A DNA stretch of 64,000 nt from Glycine soja (taxonomy: Eukaryota; Streptophyta; Magnoliopsida; Fabales; Fabaceae): the NCBI RefSeq assembly GCF_004193775.1, contig NC_041019.1, forward strand, positions 12,014,204 to 12,078,203, given 5' to 3'. The first letter of the stretch is position 1. Each line of letters starts with the position of its first letter. Of the stretch, positions 17,676-29,896 are shown piece after piece. The translations under genes were made by a program, and so were the position numbers. Under the pieces are notes generated by a model, which saw only the letters and a program-made list of their open reading frames with translations, was not told where the DNA came from and did not search any database.

Positions 17676-18555
17676 CTAGCCCTCAACAATGTTTAACAAG
17701 TCTAAGCAATGATTGAACTTGTCAGTTATGACTGCCTTGATTAACATATCAGCTGCATTCTCTGAAGTGTGAACCTTCCTGAGCAAAATCTGACTAGATG
17801 TCATCAATTCCCTGATCTTATGGAACCTCACATCAATATGCTTGGTTTTAGTAGGATACACATGATTCTTTGTCAAGTTAATAACACTTTGGCTATCACA
17901 ATGCAATTGAACTCCACCTTGCTTAATGCCCAACTCCTTCACTAGCCCTGCGAACCACATAGCTTCCTTGCTAGCCTCTGCTACTGCCATATATACTTCG
18001 CAGTTGTTGACATTGCCACATGAGATTGAATAATGGATTTCCAACAAACATGCCCACCTGCAAGAGTAAAGACATACCTTGTTGTAGATCATATGTCATC
18101 TAGATCACTAGCATAGTCAGAATCCACTTATCCTACAAATGAAGGATCACCTTGTTAACTGGAAAACATAATACTATGACCTGCTGTACCCTTTAGGTAC
18201 CTCAAGATCCACTTCACTACTTCTGTTTTCTTGGGGAAAACATAAACTTGCAAACTTGGCTTGTAGCACGTGTCAAATCCGGTATAGTATACACCATAAC
18301 ATACATCAAACAACCAACTGCTCTGGCATAGGGAACCTTTGACATGTACTCCACCTCAACATATGTTTTCGGACATTGATCTATGGAAAGCTTAAAGTGT
18401 TTTGCTAATGGAATACTTACAAGCTTTGCATTGCTCATGTTGAACTTGTCTAGCACCTTCTCAACATAGCCCCGTTGTGAAAGTCACAATTGTCTTGATT
18501 TCCTGTCCTTGTAAATCTCCATCCCAAGAATCTTCTTGGCAGGACCTAAGTCTTT
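17676..18555 (-). pseudogene. Ty1/copia pol remnant: end of reverse transcriptase and RNase H
   Basis: Minus-strand reading gives GPAKKILGMEI-type sequence near 18540, then a SIPLAKHFKLS block and VPYARAVGCLMYVM (18217-18456), then RNase H and C-terminal motifs (HCDSQSVINLTKN, KTKHIDVRFHKIRE) at 17676-18092. Several frames and stops are needed, so it is dead. Its upstream continuation lies beyond the LTR insertion, at 20175-20779. Confidence 0.85.
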
Positions 18556-20174
18556 TGTAACACCCTTTGTTACAATAACAACCTATACTATAAGGAATAT
18601 AAAATTTCAAAATTATATTAGTATGAAAATACCTCATGTATAATAAATAAAATCAAATAAATAGTCTTTACATAAGTAAAAATATTACTCTCAAACATGG
18701 GATCTAAAAATAACCAACACTAAAAGTATAACGTAATCAACCACATTCAACATATTATTATGAGTACTAACAAAGCTAAATTTTTTTCTAAAGGTAACTA
18801 AGTCTTCAAGCCTCCTCAATTCCAACAACTTCTTCCTTGTGCTATGAAAATAACACTTTTAATGAGATGATAATCTCAGTGAATAAAATAAACCTAAAGT
18901 ATTTGTAAATAGTATTGTTCTCAGTCGGTACGGTAATCTAGAAAATCAGCTATGGTATCTGTAATGAATTTCAAATAAGATTTTATATGTATATAAATGT
19001 TATAATAAAAATCAGCTTAAAACACTCACAATTCATGACATTTTGAATAAATAAAATATTTAAATAAATGACAATATCTCAACGCATTGAAATAAATATA
19101 ACATACACAATTTAGTGATTCCCAGAATCACAAGACTCAATTCTTTGGTTCTTAGAATCAGTGTGGGTCTCAAATTTTTAAAAGGGTCCCTGAGCTTATA
19201 TTCCATACAATGACATCACACTGCCTTCCTTATCATAGATGGATGTATCCAAAATCTCTTTTCCATTCCAAATGGAGGTATCTAATATAATTTCATCTCC
19301 ATCCCAGATAGAGGTATGCCATATATATCGATAGTCAAATGAATATATAAACGAATATGTAGTCAATCATCCAAATGCGAGGCACAAACAACACTGAAAA
19401 AAATTCACAAATTAAATTAATGAATTTACGTCAATGTATGTCATTTGAATATTCCATTCAATCTTTAACTACTAGCATTTGAAATTCATGTAATTTAACT
19501 CAAGAATATAATATAATCTATTATAAAGCAAGTGCATATAGGCATATATTATATACATCTTCACACAAATTTAAGAAAGAAAGAATTACAGTGCATATAA
19601 ATTTAGTGTACAAGAAGAAACAAGAAATATTGTAACCGTAATTTTCTATATAAAAAGAATTTATTGATTTCAAATTCTTTGCATCAAATCACAAAATACA
19701 TGCTTTGAGAACCATACCGTGGAAGTTTCTAAAAAAAGGTAAGTATTTTACTCACCTCTTAAAGCAAGTAATTTGCGCCTTTCGTTGTGCTTCTTCTCTT
19801 CTACTAATCACATTGACAGAATTTTTCCATTTTTTTTTCTTTTTCTTAGTCCTTGAGCATCTCAGAAATACCAATAGAGATTGTTTATCTATGTGTTTCT
19901 AGGAAAAGGAATTGTCCTTATATAGACGTTGTATGTAATTTGAAATTGTATCTTTTAAGATTTGTTTAACCAACCTTTCTTTATCTCTTATTTTTATTAT
20001 CTTTATTTATTATTATCTTTAACCAATCTAATTTATTATTACACTAATATCTTTTCAAAATAAAAATAACAATCTAATATATTAAAACAATTTAATCTAT
20101 CTTTCCCTTTACTAAAAGATATATTTAGATATCTTTATCTAAGTAATTATTAGATTATTTTTTTGGATGTTACA
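18556..20174. mobile_element. Solo LTR (1.6 kb) inserted into the copia pol gene
   Basis: The segment begins TGTAACACCC and ends GGATGTTACA. It is flanked by near-identical 5-bp repeats TCTTT (18551-18555) and TCCTT (20175-20179). Removing it rejoins the minus-strand copia reading EFDMKD to LGPAKKILG across the junction, which independently confirms both borders. No coding sequence is present inside. Confidence 0.82.
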
Positions 20175-20779
20175 TCCTTCATGTCAAACTCTTTGTTAAA
20201 TAGTGATTTCAACTCATTCACATCATGCAAATGGTTACCAACAATAAACATATCATCAACATACAATAGCAAAAAAATAAAAGAGCCATCATCAAGAATC
20301 CTCCTGTAAACACAATAGTATGCACATAATCTAGAATCCCCTTGGTGGTATACTTCACAACTTTAAACCACATAGTCTATTTCCCAAGCACACAATACTC
20401 ACACAAGTCTAACTTCCAATTCCAAACTCCTTTTAAGAGTCCTCACTTATGAAGCTCTGCCATCCCACACTCACTAAGATGACCCAAACGTAGGTGCCAC
20501 AATTTGGTAGCATCATTACCAGACTCAAAAGATGCAACTAGCCCTACAATTGTGCTCCCCAACAGTCTGTAAATGTTTCCTACAGTCTGTTGTTCTTTCA
20601 TCACAGTCAAACCCTCATACACACTTTGAGGGTATCCCGATCTCCATCAATTCTATAACTAAAACCATTGGCTTGTAAGGTACCAACTGAGATCAAATTC
20701 TTCCTTAATTCAGAGATATGTTCAACATCACACAATGATCTCACTCCACCATCATCCATAGCAATCTATACCTATTCCG
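20175..20779 (-). pseudogene. Ty1/copia pol remnant: protease end, gag-pre-integrase and RT core fragment
   Basis: On the minus strand, from 20779 leftwards, I read MDDGGVRSLCDVEHISELR and ISVGTLQANGFSY, then KLWHLRLGHLSECGMAELHK, the gag-pre-integrase motif. After an internal loss of integrase and much of reverse transcriptase comes LLYVDDMFIVGNHLHDVNEL with the YVDD catalytic motif. It is truncated at 20780 by the TRIM-like element. Stops and deletions make it inactive. Confidence 0.8.
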
Positions 20780-21092
20780 TGTGAGATGAAGTTCCACATC
20801 GGGTAGGAATGAGAATATTGAATATCATATAAGTGAGGATAAGACCCATAAACAAGAGGCTTAAGGTTTTGGGTTAAAATGTGATGTTAGGTTTACTTAT
20901 GTGATTGCTCATGGTCTAGTGGTGTGAATTTACCTAGTGTTTACCTCCTTTGGTTGCATAACAATTGGTATCAGAGTTGATGGTTCAACAATAAGATTTT
21001 GTTTATCAATTTTATTCCCTTTTACACAAAAAAATGAATGGATGTCTTTCTTTTTTTTTTTTTTTTGGGGGGGGGGGGGGGTGGATCCATCA

Positions 21093-21159
21093 GGACTGAC
21101 GGGGCTCCGCAACTTCTGCCTTGACAAGGTGGTGCTCTGACCAATTAAACTACAATCCT
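21093..21159 (-). pseudogene. trnD-GUC: Plastid-derived trnD-GUC pseudogene (nuclear plastid DNA)
   Basis: The minus strand matches the chloroplast tRNA-Asp gene: GGATTGTAGTTTAATTGGTC at the 5' side, anticodon loop TTGTCAA, and AGCCCCGTCAGTCC at the 3' end. Five bases of the T loop are deleted and several stem bases are changed, so it is not functional. A poly-T/poly-G run (about 21052-21081) lies on its downstream side. Confidence 0.85.
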
Positions 21160-21589
21160 AAGAAAATGGGTGTACAATATACATATTTTTATAGTTTCTT
21201 TCAAACACTTTTCTTTTTCTATTTTTCTATTTTGGATTCAAACAATTTTATTGTAAATGAAAGAGGTGGATTTTTGTATGTATTGATTGATATTTATATC
21301 GATATGCACTTTCACGAGATCAAAACAGATTATGAGCAATTTGTTTGTTATTGGCAAATTGATTGAAAATGGAATCAATGAAAAAAAAATATTTTTTTGT
21401 TTATTTAAATATTTTCCCTAGTTTTTCTATTTACAAATCTTGATATGAATCTAGATTATTAGCAAGATTTGAATTTGTGGAAAGATGGAGGGATGTTTCA
21501 TATTTTGATTCTTTTGTATCAGAGCACATTAGTCATTTTCGGAGAACAATAAATGGGTTATATAACTTCATAGTGGATCGACAAGTTCT

Positions 21590-21628
21590 TGGGACGAGTT
21601 GGATTTGAACTCGTGTAGACATATCTTT
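21590..21628 (-). pseudogene. trnY-GUA: Fragment of plastid trnY-GUA
   Basis: The minus strand has the 3' half of chloroplast tRNA-Tyr: the TAGAC segment, then GTTCAAATCCA, then an acceptor-stem-like end. It lies upstream of the trnD relic in the same orientation, the plastid order trnY then trnD. The 5' half is missing. The 430 bp between the two relics is presumably plastid spacer. Confidence 0.65.
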
Positions 21629-21955
21629 GGCCTGAAGATCCCTTGTATTGAAAGTCTTTCTGATGGTGGGTTCAGTAGACGTGTCCTGTGGGTGAAGTGA
21701 CGGTGCAAGTATTTAGAACATGTGAGCTCTAATAACCACCATGAAATACTCGTGGATGATAATGAGTTCTGCTTGAGGGGGAGACTACCATGTGAAGGAG
21801 ACTCACTTGAGGGAGAGATAATTGAAATAAGTGTGAGATAAAGTTCCACATCGAGTAAGAATGAGAAGGTTGAATACCATATAAATGAGGATAAAATTCA
21901 TAAACTTGAACCTTAAAACTTTAGGTTAAAGTTTAGTATGTAAGTTCACTTTTAC

Positions 21956-24900
21956 TAAAAGTTTAATTTAACTAAACTTTATTCTTAAATATTATTTTAT
22001 TGTCATACGGTCGTACTAAAAAAAGTTCAATTAAATTTTATCTTAACTTATTAGATTATTTTTAATGTTACTTTTTATGTTTTTTTGTTTGTAAAAGAAA
22101 TTGTAATTATATTGTTAATGTTACTAAAAAAATTCGCCTCCCCTATTTTTTTTCTTCTGATTCCACTGCTGCTAATTAATATATACATACACACATAAAA
22201 GCTGTCTTACTTTACCAACAACTAGAAAATTATAATGTCTAAATATTTTGGGGTATACATTGTTTATAATGGTTGGCTTGTCTTGCAGAACCGACAACGT
22301 TCATACAAATAAGATTGTAGTTCCCTATATTTATAGTTCATAAGAAAGAATATTGAGCAACAGTAAAATGGTGATTGCTCCGGTACTTTTCAATATTTCA
22401 ATATTAAGAGAGTATTATTATCTTTTGTACACTGAATCGATGAAAAAAAATCATTTTATGTATTATAATCATATTATAAATGAGTTAAAATTTAGTTTCA
22501 ATAGAATTTTAAAATTTATAATTGCAACGTTTATTTTATGGACATTTATTTCAATTTTTTAAATATTAAACATAAAAAATAGACAAGTATGGGATTTGGT
22601 AGAAAGGAGAGAAATAATATTAAAGAAAAATTTTATATTTTTTTTGAGACCTACACCTTTTACATACTTTAATTTAAAAAAAATTCTTCTATTTTCTTTT
22701 TCTAAATCAAACATACCCAGTGAGAGAAATGAACAAGAAAAATAATCCTTAAGAGTCACTTATAACAATTAAAAAAAAAGTTTAATGATGATATATTAAT
22801 TGTTTTATATGGACATTCAATCATAAATTATAATTATAATTTTTAAGATAATTTTATAAAAAATAATAAATTTATCATAAATAATAATTGATGATTGAAT
22901 AAAATATAATTATAATAATATCTCTAAATTTTAATTCATAATTATTTTTCTCATTAAAAATGACTGAAATGCTTATTCCAAGCAGTTATATCTCTAATAT
23001 TATATTGTGTTTGCATTCCCGTTGAAAACATGATTTTCCGCGTCTGATGTGAAGGTATGCAATATATCTTTCACGTTTTAAACCATTTGGATGTAGTTTT
23101 TCTATTTCCAAATTTAATCCATGTCCAAAATTACAATATATGACACTTGCTTATGCAGTTAACAGAAAGTTAAATGACCATCCTATGTTGCGCAAACTAC
23201 TACACGTGGAACCATATTAACATGTGATACATCCAAATAATTTCTAAATTTTTAAAATAAATGTTCATTTATCCACCTTAAAATGAATGTTACGAAATAA
23301 AAAGTAGTGATTTCAAATTTTACAGACATATAGATAAAAATCAAATAAAAAGTTTTATAAAAATTAAAATTTACTCGTTTTGTAATAACTTTTTTTTACT
23401 GCCTCGTTTTACACTGACTAAAAAAATGGTCTTAAATTTTAAAGAAATGTTTTTTTTTTTAATTTACAAAAACTAAAGTAAAAACTTACTCATTTTATAA
23501 AGATTAAAATCATAATTACACTAGACTAATTATAAATATATAATCACTTTATCTTATATATATATCCTTTTCTTTTTATATTATCACATTTATCATTTTC
23601 TCTCAATTTTTTTATTCCTTCTTATATTTCTCTTCTTCCACCCCTAAGTATAGTTAAAAATAAGGTGAACCGAACGTTTATATTTTCTATGAATAAATGG
23701 TTCAAAAGGTACATCATAAACACATTACAGCTAGTGCAATATGACCGATAGCAATAAGTAGCATTAATATGCTTATTAATGATTCAAAATGAAAATACTA
23801 AATAAATATAATATTCTAATTGCCTAAAGTTATTTTTATATTTGATCTAATTGGCTAATTGTAAGATACTTGTTGACGAATTTTTCTAATATTATAAAAT
23901 GCATAATATTTATTTTACATTAATTTTGATTTAAAATCTTTTAAAGTTCTATAAAATAAAATAAATAGAAGTACATGTTTCAATACATATAAAACGAGTT
24001 TAAAAATATTTACAATTTTCATAAGAAAAATTTAATATAAGTAAAGACGGATTAAAGAAGTTGATGAGAGTGGGCTCCCACCTTTATGTTTTTTAAATGT
24101 ATATACATAAATTTGAATTTCTTATTAAAAGATATGTAGTATACTAGTATTAATTAAAATTTATAATATGTTTCTTTAGAAAAATAATTTATAATATATT
24201 TATGCATACTAACATGCATTGGTTTATTAGATTCACAAAAGATTTATGTATGCAAAAACTATTATAAAATGCAGTCTTTTTTAACACACATTATTGATAT
24301 AAAATATTTATTAATTTTATTAATGATTAATTTTGAAAGTTTGACTTACAATTTTTAGTAAGATCTCTTTTCTCAATAATTTTTTCTTATATATATAGAT
24401 TGACCTTGAGATCATTCTTAAAAGATTTGAACCTAATTTCATTTGGACTAACAACATATTAATTATAAAAAAAGTCTTTGTTTTAAGATACAGTTTTTTT
24501 ATTAATCATGAAATATTATTATAAAACAAAATATAATTATATAGGTTAAACTTTGTTTACCCGTGGGCCGAGTCTTTACTTACATGTTTTCTCGGTAGAG
24601 CGAGGTCAATTTTCTAAGAAAAAAGTAGTCAATTAAGCCTCTCTCAGAGGCAGTCACTGACATTTTAACCTACCTTATGTACTGCACAATATCTACCAGG
24701 ATAGAAAAAAAATTCAAGTGTTTCTTGAAAATGATTTCTTACTACGAGCACTTTTATGTGTCAGTGACATTGGGGTTTTATTATGGATAGGCAGATAAAA
24801 TTTAGTGCATCTGCTGCATTGCTTCTGAAGCTATACATATGCTAGACTGGTAAAAAAGAAAATGTCAGTAGCTTGGTACAATGCTAAAAATGTTATTTTT

Positions 24901-25911
24901 TATAAAAGGAAGAAAAGAGAAGAAGAAGCATGTCTAGCTTTAACCAATGCTACAATCTGCCTCACCAAATTTTACCTCAATTAAACATATTGATGAAAGA
25001 ATGAGAAAGATAAAAAAAAGAAAAATATAAATTAAGAAAGAGAGAAGGTAAAAGATGTGATGGATTATGTAATGAGATAAAAAAAAAGTATACAGAATGA
25101 CGGAGATGAAAAAAATATGTTAATCATAGCATCTCTCCTATCTCCCCGCATGCAACTAAAAATATGTATCTTTCATGTTATTTCTCTTTATGCTTTCTTT
25201 ATATCTCATTGTAATGTTTGTCTGTTTTGATAAAAATAAGCAAGAAAGAAATATAAAAAGTAGATAAAATTAGAAGACTTGTTTGCTAAGATATCAACAG
25301 GAAATAATTTCTTTTAATGTAAAATTAAAAATTTCTCTCCATTATAATCATGACATTGCATGGAAAATAATGGAGAAAGTATCTGATAAAATTTAGTCAC
25401 CATTTTACTCTTAGTTAGATATAAAATAAACTTATTATACAGGTAGAAATTTTTTTTATGGTTTATCTAATTTTATTTCTATTCGCTATTGTAATGATGT
25501 AAATAATCGATTTTTTATTTATTTAAATAATTCATTTTTATTATAATTTCCTTTTTTTTATATTTTTATTATCCTCTAAACCATATAACTGCAAGTGATT
25601 TTACTTAAAATTTTAAAAAATACTTCTTTTATTAAATGTAAAATTAAATTATACAAAAAGATAAACTATTTTTTATAAATTAAAATAAATAAATAATTAT
25701 ATATTTTTTATAATCATGAAAGAGATGGAAAAAGAAAAGAAAGAGAAACGCAAGCCATAAGATAATTGATATAACGAACAGAAATAAAAAAATAATAATG
25801 TCATAAAAAACATTATAACATTTATTATACCAATAATATTAATTACTCCCACAAAAAGCTATTTAAAATAATCAAGAATCCATGCTGTTTTGCACCTTTC
25901 CATTTTAATAC
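21956..25911. other. Long AT-rich intergenic region
   Basis: About 4 kb with no supportable gene. It is mostly simple AT-rich sequence with short open frames. A slightly GC-richer patch at 24560-24670 has a small hairpin (GCCTCTCTCAGAGGC) but no recognisable identity. Confidence 0.4.
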
Positions 25912-25919
25912 TATAAATA
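25912..25919 (+). promoter_or_regulatory. Putative TATA box of the acyltransferase gene
   Basis: TATAAATA lies about 113 bp upstream of the start codon. It is followed by a C/T-rich leader typical of plant 5' UTRs (CTCTCCAACCAACAACCATT). Transcription would start near 25945. Confidence 0.6.
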
Positions 25920-26031
25920 TATTCTCTGGCCATCTTCCTCTCCAACCAACAACCATTCATTTCCTTGACACTCTCAGCTTTATATATCCTTTAAATTGTC
26001 ATAAGCATTATACTGATCAAAGAAACTCAAA

Positions 26032-27311
26032 ATGGTGTGGCTTGCAAATTGGGTCATGAACCAAGTGCTTGTTAAATCATGTTATGGATTTGCAAGAAAA
26101 CTTAAAAGCCATGGGTTTCATTGGGGTGATCTTTCATCCAAACCATTGCATCAACCTTCCCCTTTCCCTAATATTGCCAAGTGTGATTTGGAGTGTAGAG
26201 GGTCACAAACCCTAGCTTGTGACTTTCACAAAGTCCTCTTAAGGACTCATTCCTTCTTTCCCTATTTCATGCTTGTTGCCTTTGAAGGTGGAAGCATTTT
26301 TAGGGCATTCTTCTTGCTTTGTTCATGCCCTATGCTGTGGATCTTAAACTATGAAATGAAGCTTAGGGTCATGATCTTCATCTCCTTTTGTGGCCTCAGA
26401 ATGAAGGACATGGAAAACACTTCAAGGGCAGTTTTGCCGAAGTTCTACTTGGAGAACCTCAACCTTGAGGCCTATGAGGTAGTGGCTTCAGTAGGGTCCA
26501 GAGTTTTCTTCACCACTATGCCTAGAGTGATGGTTGAAGGGTTTCTCAAGGAGTATTTGAATGCTGATGCTGTTATAGCCACAGAATTGCACACTTCTGG
26601 TTGTTACTTCACTGGTTTGCTCTCTAAGTCTGGTTTGCTTGTGAAGCATAGTGCCCTCATGGACTATTTTGGAGATACAAAGCCTGACCTTGGGATTGGC
26701 AACACAAGTCTTCATGATCAGCTTTTTATTTCTCTTTGCAAGGTATCTCTGAAGCTAGCTACTTCTTGAGGCTATAGTACTGTGTTAATGTTAGTATTCG
26801 ATGAGCTATCTTTTTTAGCTCCCATATACTGAACTAGAGAAATATTTTAGAAAAATAAAAATAAAAAATGCTTGTTTCACATAATTTTTTCTTCTTCTAA
26901 TATTCTCTTGTAGTAAAATATCAAATTACTTCAAACCAGTGGAGAGGAGAAAGCAAGATTGACACTTTTAAAATATATATAAAGGCGAGGGTTAAAAATA
27001 ATGTGAAATTATGCGGGTATATACAAGAATGGCATTTGTTTTGTGAACACGGAGTTACTAGTTGTTTCCTTAATTTAAGTTTTATTTTTAAGATATGTAC
27101 ATAGGAACAAGCTAAAATATAAACGAAACATAAAATAATTGTATATGATATTAAATACAATGCTATTTTTTTTTAAAGTTCAGATAATGAAACTGTAATA
27201 TGCATGTCATGGCACCAAAACTTGAAGTCTGCAATTATTTGACCGTTGTGTTAGAGTTCTTGATTAATTTGGTAACCCCCTATGGAACAAAAAGGAAATT
27301 GAAACCATTTG

Positions 27312-27387
<76 letters not shown>

Positions 27388-28679
27388 AAATTACTAAGCA
27401 AACCTTTCAATAAAACTTATTTTCACAAAAATTGGTCTATTTACAATGAAACATATTCATTATCACATAAGGATGTAAATTTAATTTTCGTTAGATATAA
27501 AAATATGAAAATCTTATTGATAGATAATCTTTAAATATCTTTTTAAACGTTCTTTAAATTCAAGGTGGTGAGTTTTTAGAATCAACTCCCATAAACATTT
27601 TCTACATAAAAAACAATAAAACCTATATGTTAGTCCACACGTGTACGCTATTGTTTCACCTACTGTCATATTTATTTTAGTTGGTACAACATAATATATA
27701 TACATTTAATTACATTTAGATTGCGAATGCACCACCCGACACCTTTACTTCAATTTATGTATTTTTGTCTTATCTTATTCTAACTACTTACACATTAATG
27801 ACACAGGAGGCTTATGTGGTGATCAATGAAGAGGGCAAAGTGATGCCAAGAAACAAATATCCAAAGCCCTTAATATTTCATGATGGAAGGCTAGCATTTT
27901 TGCCTACTCCTTCCGCAACCCTTCTTATGTTCATGTGGCTCCCCCTTGGATTTCTGATGGCCATTTACAGAATTTTTCTGGGGGTTTTCCTTTGTTGCAA
28001 ATTTACATTGGCGTTAGGAATATGGAGTGGACTAATTCTGAATTTCAATGACAAGAACCAACAAAGATCAGAGTCAAACAAAGGGGTGCTCTATGTGTGT
28101 AGCCACAGGACTCTCATGGATCCAATTTTTCTTAGCATAACGCTGGGGAGGCGTTTGACTGCTGTCACATACAGCTTAAGCAAGGTGTCTGAATTGATAG
28201 CCCCTATTAGGACAATGAGACTCACAAGGGACAGAGAACAAGACGGGGAAACTATGAAAAGGTTGCTTTGTGAAGGGGATTTGGTGGTGTTCCCTGAAGG
28301 AACAACTTGTAGGGAGCCATATTTACTAAGGTTCAGTTCTTTGTTTGCTGAACTTGCTGATGAGATTGTGCCTGTGGCTATGAATGCTCATGTGACCATG
28401 TTCTATGGGACCACAGCCAGTGGACTAAAGGTCTTGGACCCTATTTTCTTCTTCATGAACCCTTGGCCAAGATATGACATTCAAGTCCTTGGAAAGGTTC
28501 CTAGAGAACTCACATGTGCTGGAGGTAGGTCTAGTCATGAAGTGGCAAATTACATACAGAGGCAGTTGGCTGATGCTTTAGGGTTTGAGTGCACCAACCT
28601 TACAAGGAGGGATAAATATATGATGCTGGCTGGCAATGAAGGGGTTGTTCAAGAAAAGAAGGGGAGAAGATTCTGCTAA
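26032..28679 (+). CDS. GPAT: Glycerol-3-phosphate acyltransferase (plant GPAT1/2/3-like)
   Basis: Two exons, 26032-26742 and 27807-28679, join in frame to 527 aa with GT-AG borders. The N-terminal half is the HAD-phosphatase-like domain of plant GPATs (FFPYFMLVAFEGGSI about residues 75-89; GDTKPDLG about 214-221). The C-terminal half has the acyltransferase blocks: HRTLMD (337-342), RTMRLTRDRE (371-380), FPEGTTCREPYLLRF (399-413) and IVPVAM (424-429). Hydrophobic stretches at about 85-103 and 276-300 suggest membrane association. The enzyme acylates glycerol-3-phosphate; family members serve storage/membrane lipid or cutin and suberin synthesis. The first HAD motif reads CDFHKVLL instead of a DxD form, so phosphatase activity is probably absent. 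The clade is my judgement from overall similarity. The gene looks intact. Confidence 0.93.
27316..27385. repeat. (TA)n microsatellite in the acyltransferase intron
   Basis: About 70 bp of uninterrupted AT repeat lies inside the 1064-bp intron. It is likely polymorphic. Confidence 0.95.
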
Positions 28680-29220
28680 TTACGGATGAAGTTTGTTTGT
28701 CCTTCATTTGAATTTTCATGGGGGATTTAATTTGGAAAATTGTTCCATGTAACATCTCTTTTTTATATATATTTTCTTTTTCTGTAAAATGTCAAATCAG
28801 TTCATGTGTAGGGACAAGATGGTCAAAGATTTTCAATGTGATGAAGTTTGTTCTCCATTGGGTTTTAATTTGGAGAAATGTTCGTTTAACATCACTTTTT
28901 ATATATATATATATATATATATAAAATAAAATGTCAAATCACTTTATACATAAACAAAAGAGAGATTTTAATATTGTGTAAAAATAATGGTGAGAAAAAG
29001 TAATGAGAAAAAAATTTAAGATACTTTATGACTTTATGCTATACACTGATCAGACTTCAGAGTATAAATCTTACATTAATGTAACTTTACTACAACAGCA
29101 GTGTGAAAGAAAAATACTATGGGGAGATATATAATAAAAAGTAAAAAAAAAAAAATCACTTTTAAAGCTGTATGCATCTTGAAAAAAATGTTAAGAAACA
29201 AAAGAAAAAAAATATTAAGG
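28680..29220. other. 3' UTR of the acyltransferase gene and flanking DNA
   Basis: Directly downstream of the stop there is an imperfect duplication of roughly 135 bp: a stretch containing TTTGGAAAATTGTTCCATGT near 28730 recurs as TTTGGAGAAATGTTCG near 28870. A (TA)n tract lies at 28900-28922. No gene is seen. Confidence 0.45.
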
Positions 29221-29896
29221 TAAGGGTGTTTGTAATGCCATTTGGTTTGATTTATAGATAAAAGTAATTCAAACCAAACATCAAACATAAAACAAAGATA
29301 CAGTTTGGTTTAAATATAATACTAAACCGGACTAAACTTTTGCCATTTAGTTTGGTCAGTTTAATGATTTTTTTAATATTTTATTCTAATATCATAATTT
29401 AAAATTTATTAACTTATATAATTATTATATTATATTATTTTAAAAATAATTTTTTTATTAAATTTTTTTAACATATTTTAATTAAAAATTATTATTTTCA
29501 CTTCTATTTAACATTAATATAAAATAATATTACTAACTTCTTTTTATTATAATAGTAATTTGTGCTTCACTTGATATTTAACACTATTTTTTTAACAATA
29601 TTAGTATATTTTTTAACATACAAAAGTAAAATATACATTTTGATTATAAAACAAAAAAAAAAAAAATTATTTAATACCTATTATTAATTAACAAATAAAA
29701 ATTAATATAATTATAATATGGGATTTATTTAATTTTGTTCGGTTTTTTATAATAGGATTTGAAAATTGAACAAAAACCACAAAAATTACTTGATTTTTTA
29801 GATTTTTTATTTTTACAACTTTTGATTTAAGCAATTTTCAATTTTTTTAATAGATTTATCGATTACCAATTATTTAATTCGGTTTTGAACATCCTA
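29221..29896. mobile_element. Possible hAT-type MITE, degenerate
   Basis: The ends TAAGGGTGTTT and AACATCCTA are imperfect inverted copies of the TAGGGGTGTT terminus seen on the 41.4 kb hAT element. The interior is AT-rich with subterminal TTTGGTTTGATT-like motifs. No clear 8-bp duplication is visible, so the call is tentative. Confidence 0.4.

Larger units (their letters stand above)
20780..21955 (+). mobile_element. Miniature LTR retroelement (TRIM-like) with plastid DNA inside
   Basis: A 184-bp LTR (20780-20963, TGTGAGATGAAG to TTGCATAACA) is followed directly by ATTGGTATCAGAG, the primer-binding site matching initiator tRNA-Met. A second copy begins at 21832 (TGTGAGATAAAG) after a purine-rich tract and decays by about 21955. 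No gag or pol is present. Without the plastid-like insert the interior would be only a few hundred bp, as in TRIM elements. The left flank truncates the minus-strand copia element. Confidence 0.75.

Noticed and set aside
21052..21081. Poly-T/poly-G run considered as an assembly artefact or poly-A tail
   Set aside because: It sits within plastid-like sequence, where homopolymer runs are common in spacers. It is not next to a retroposed gene.
24560..24670. GC-richer patch with a small hairpin considered as a non-coding RNA or promoter
   Set aside because: No conserved RNA feature or neighbouring gene supports it.
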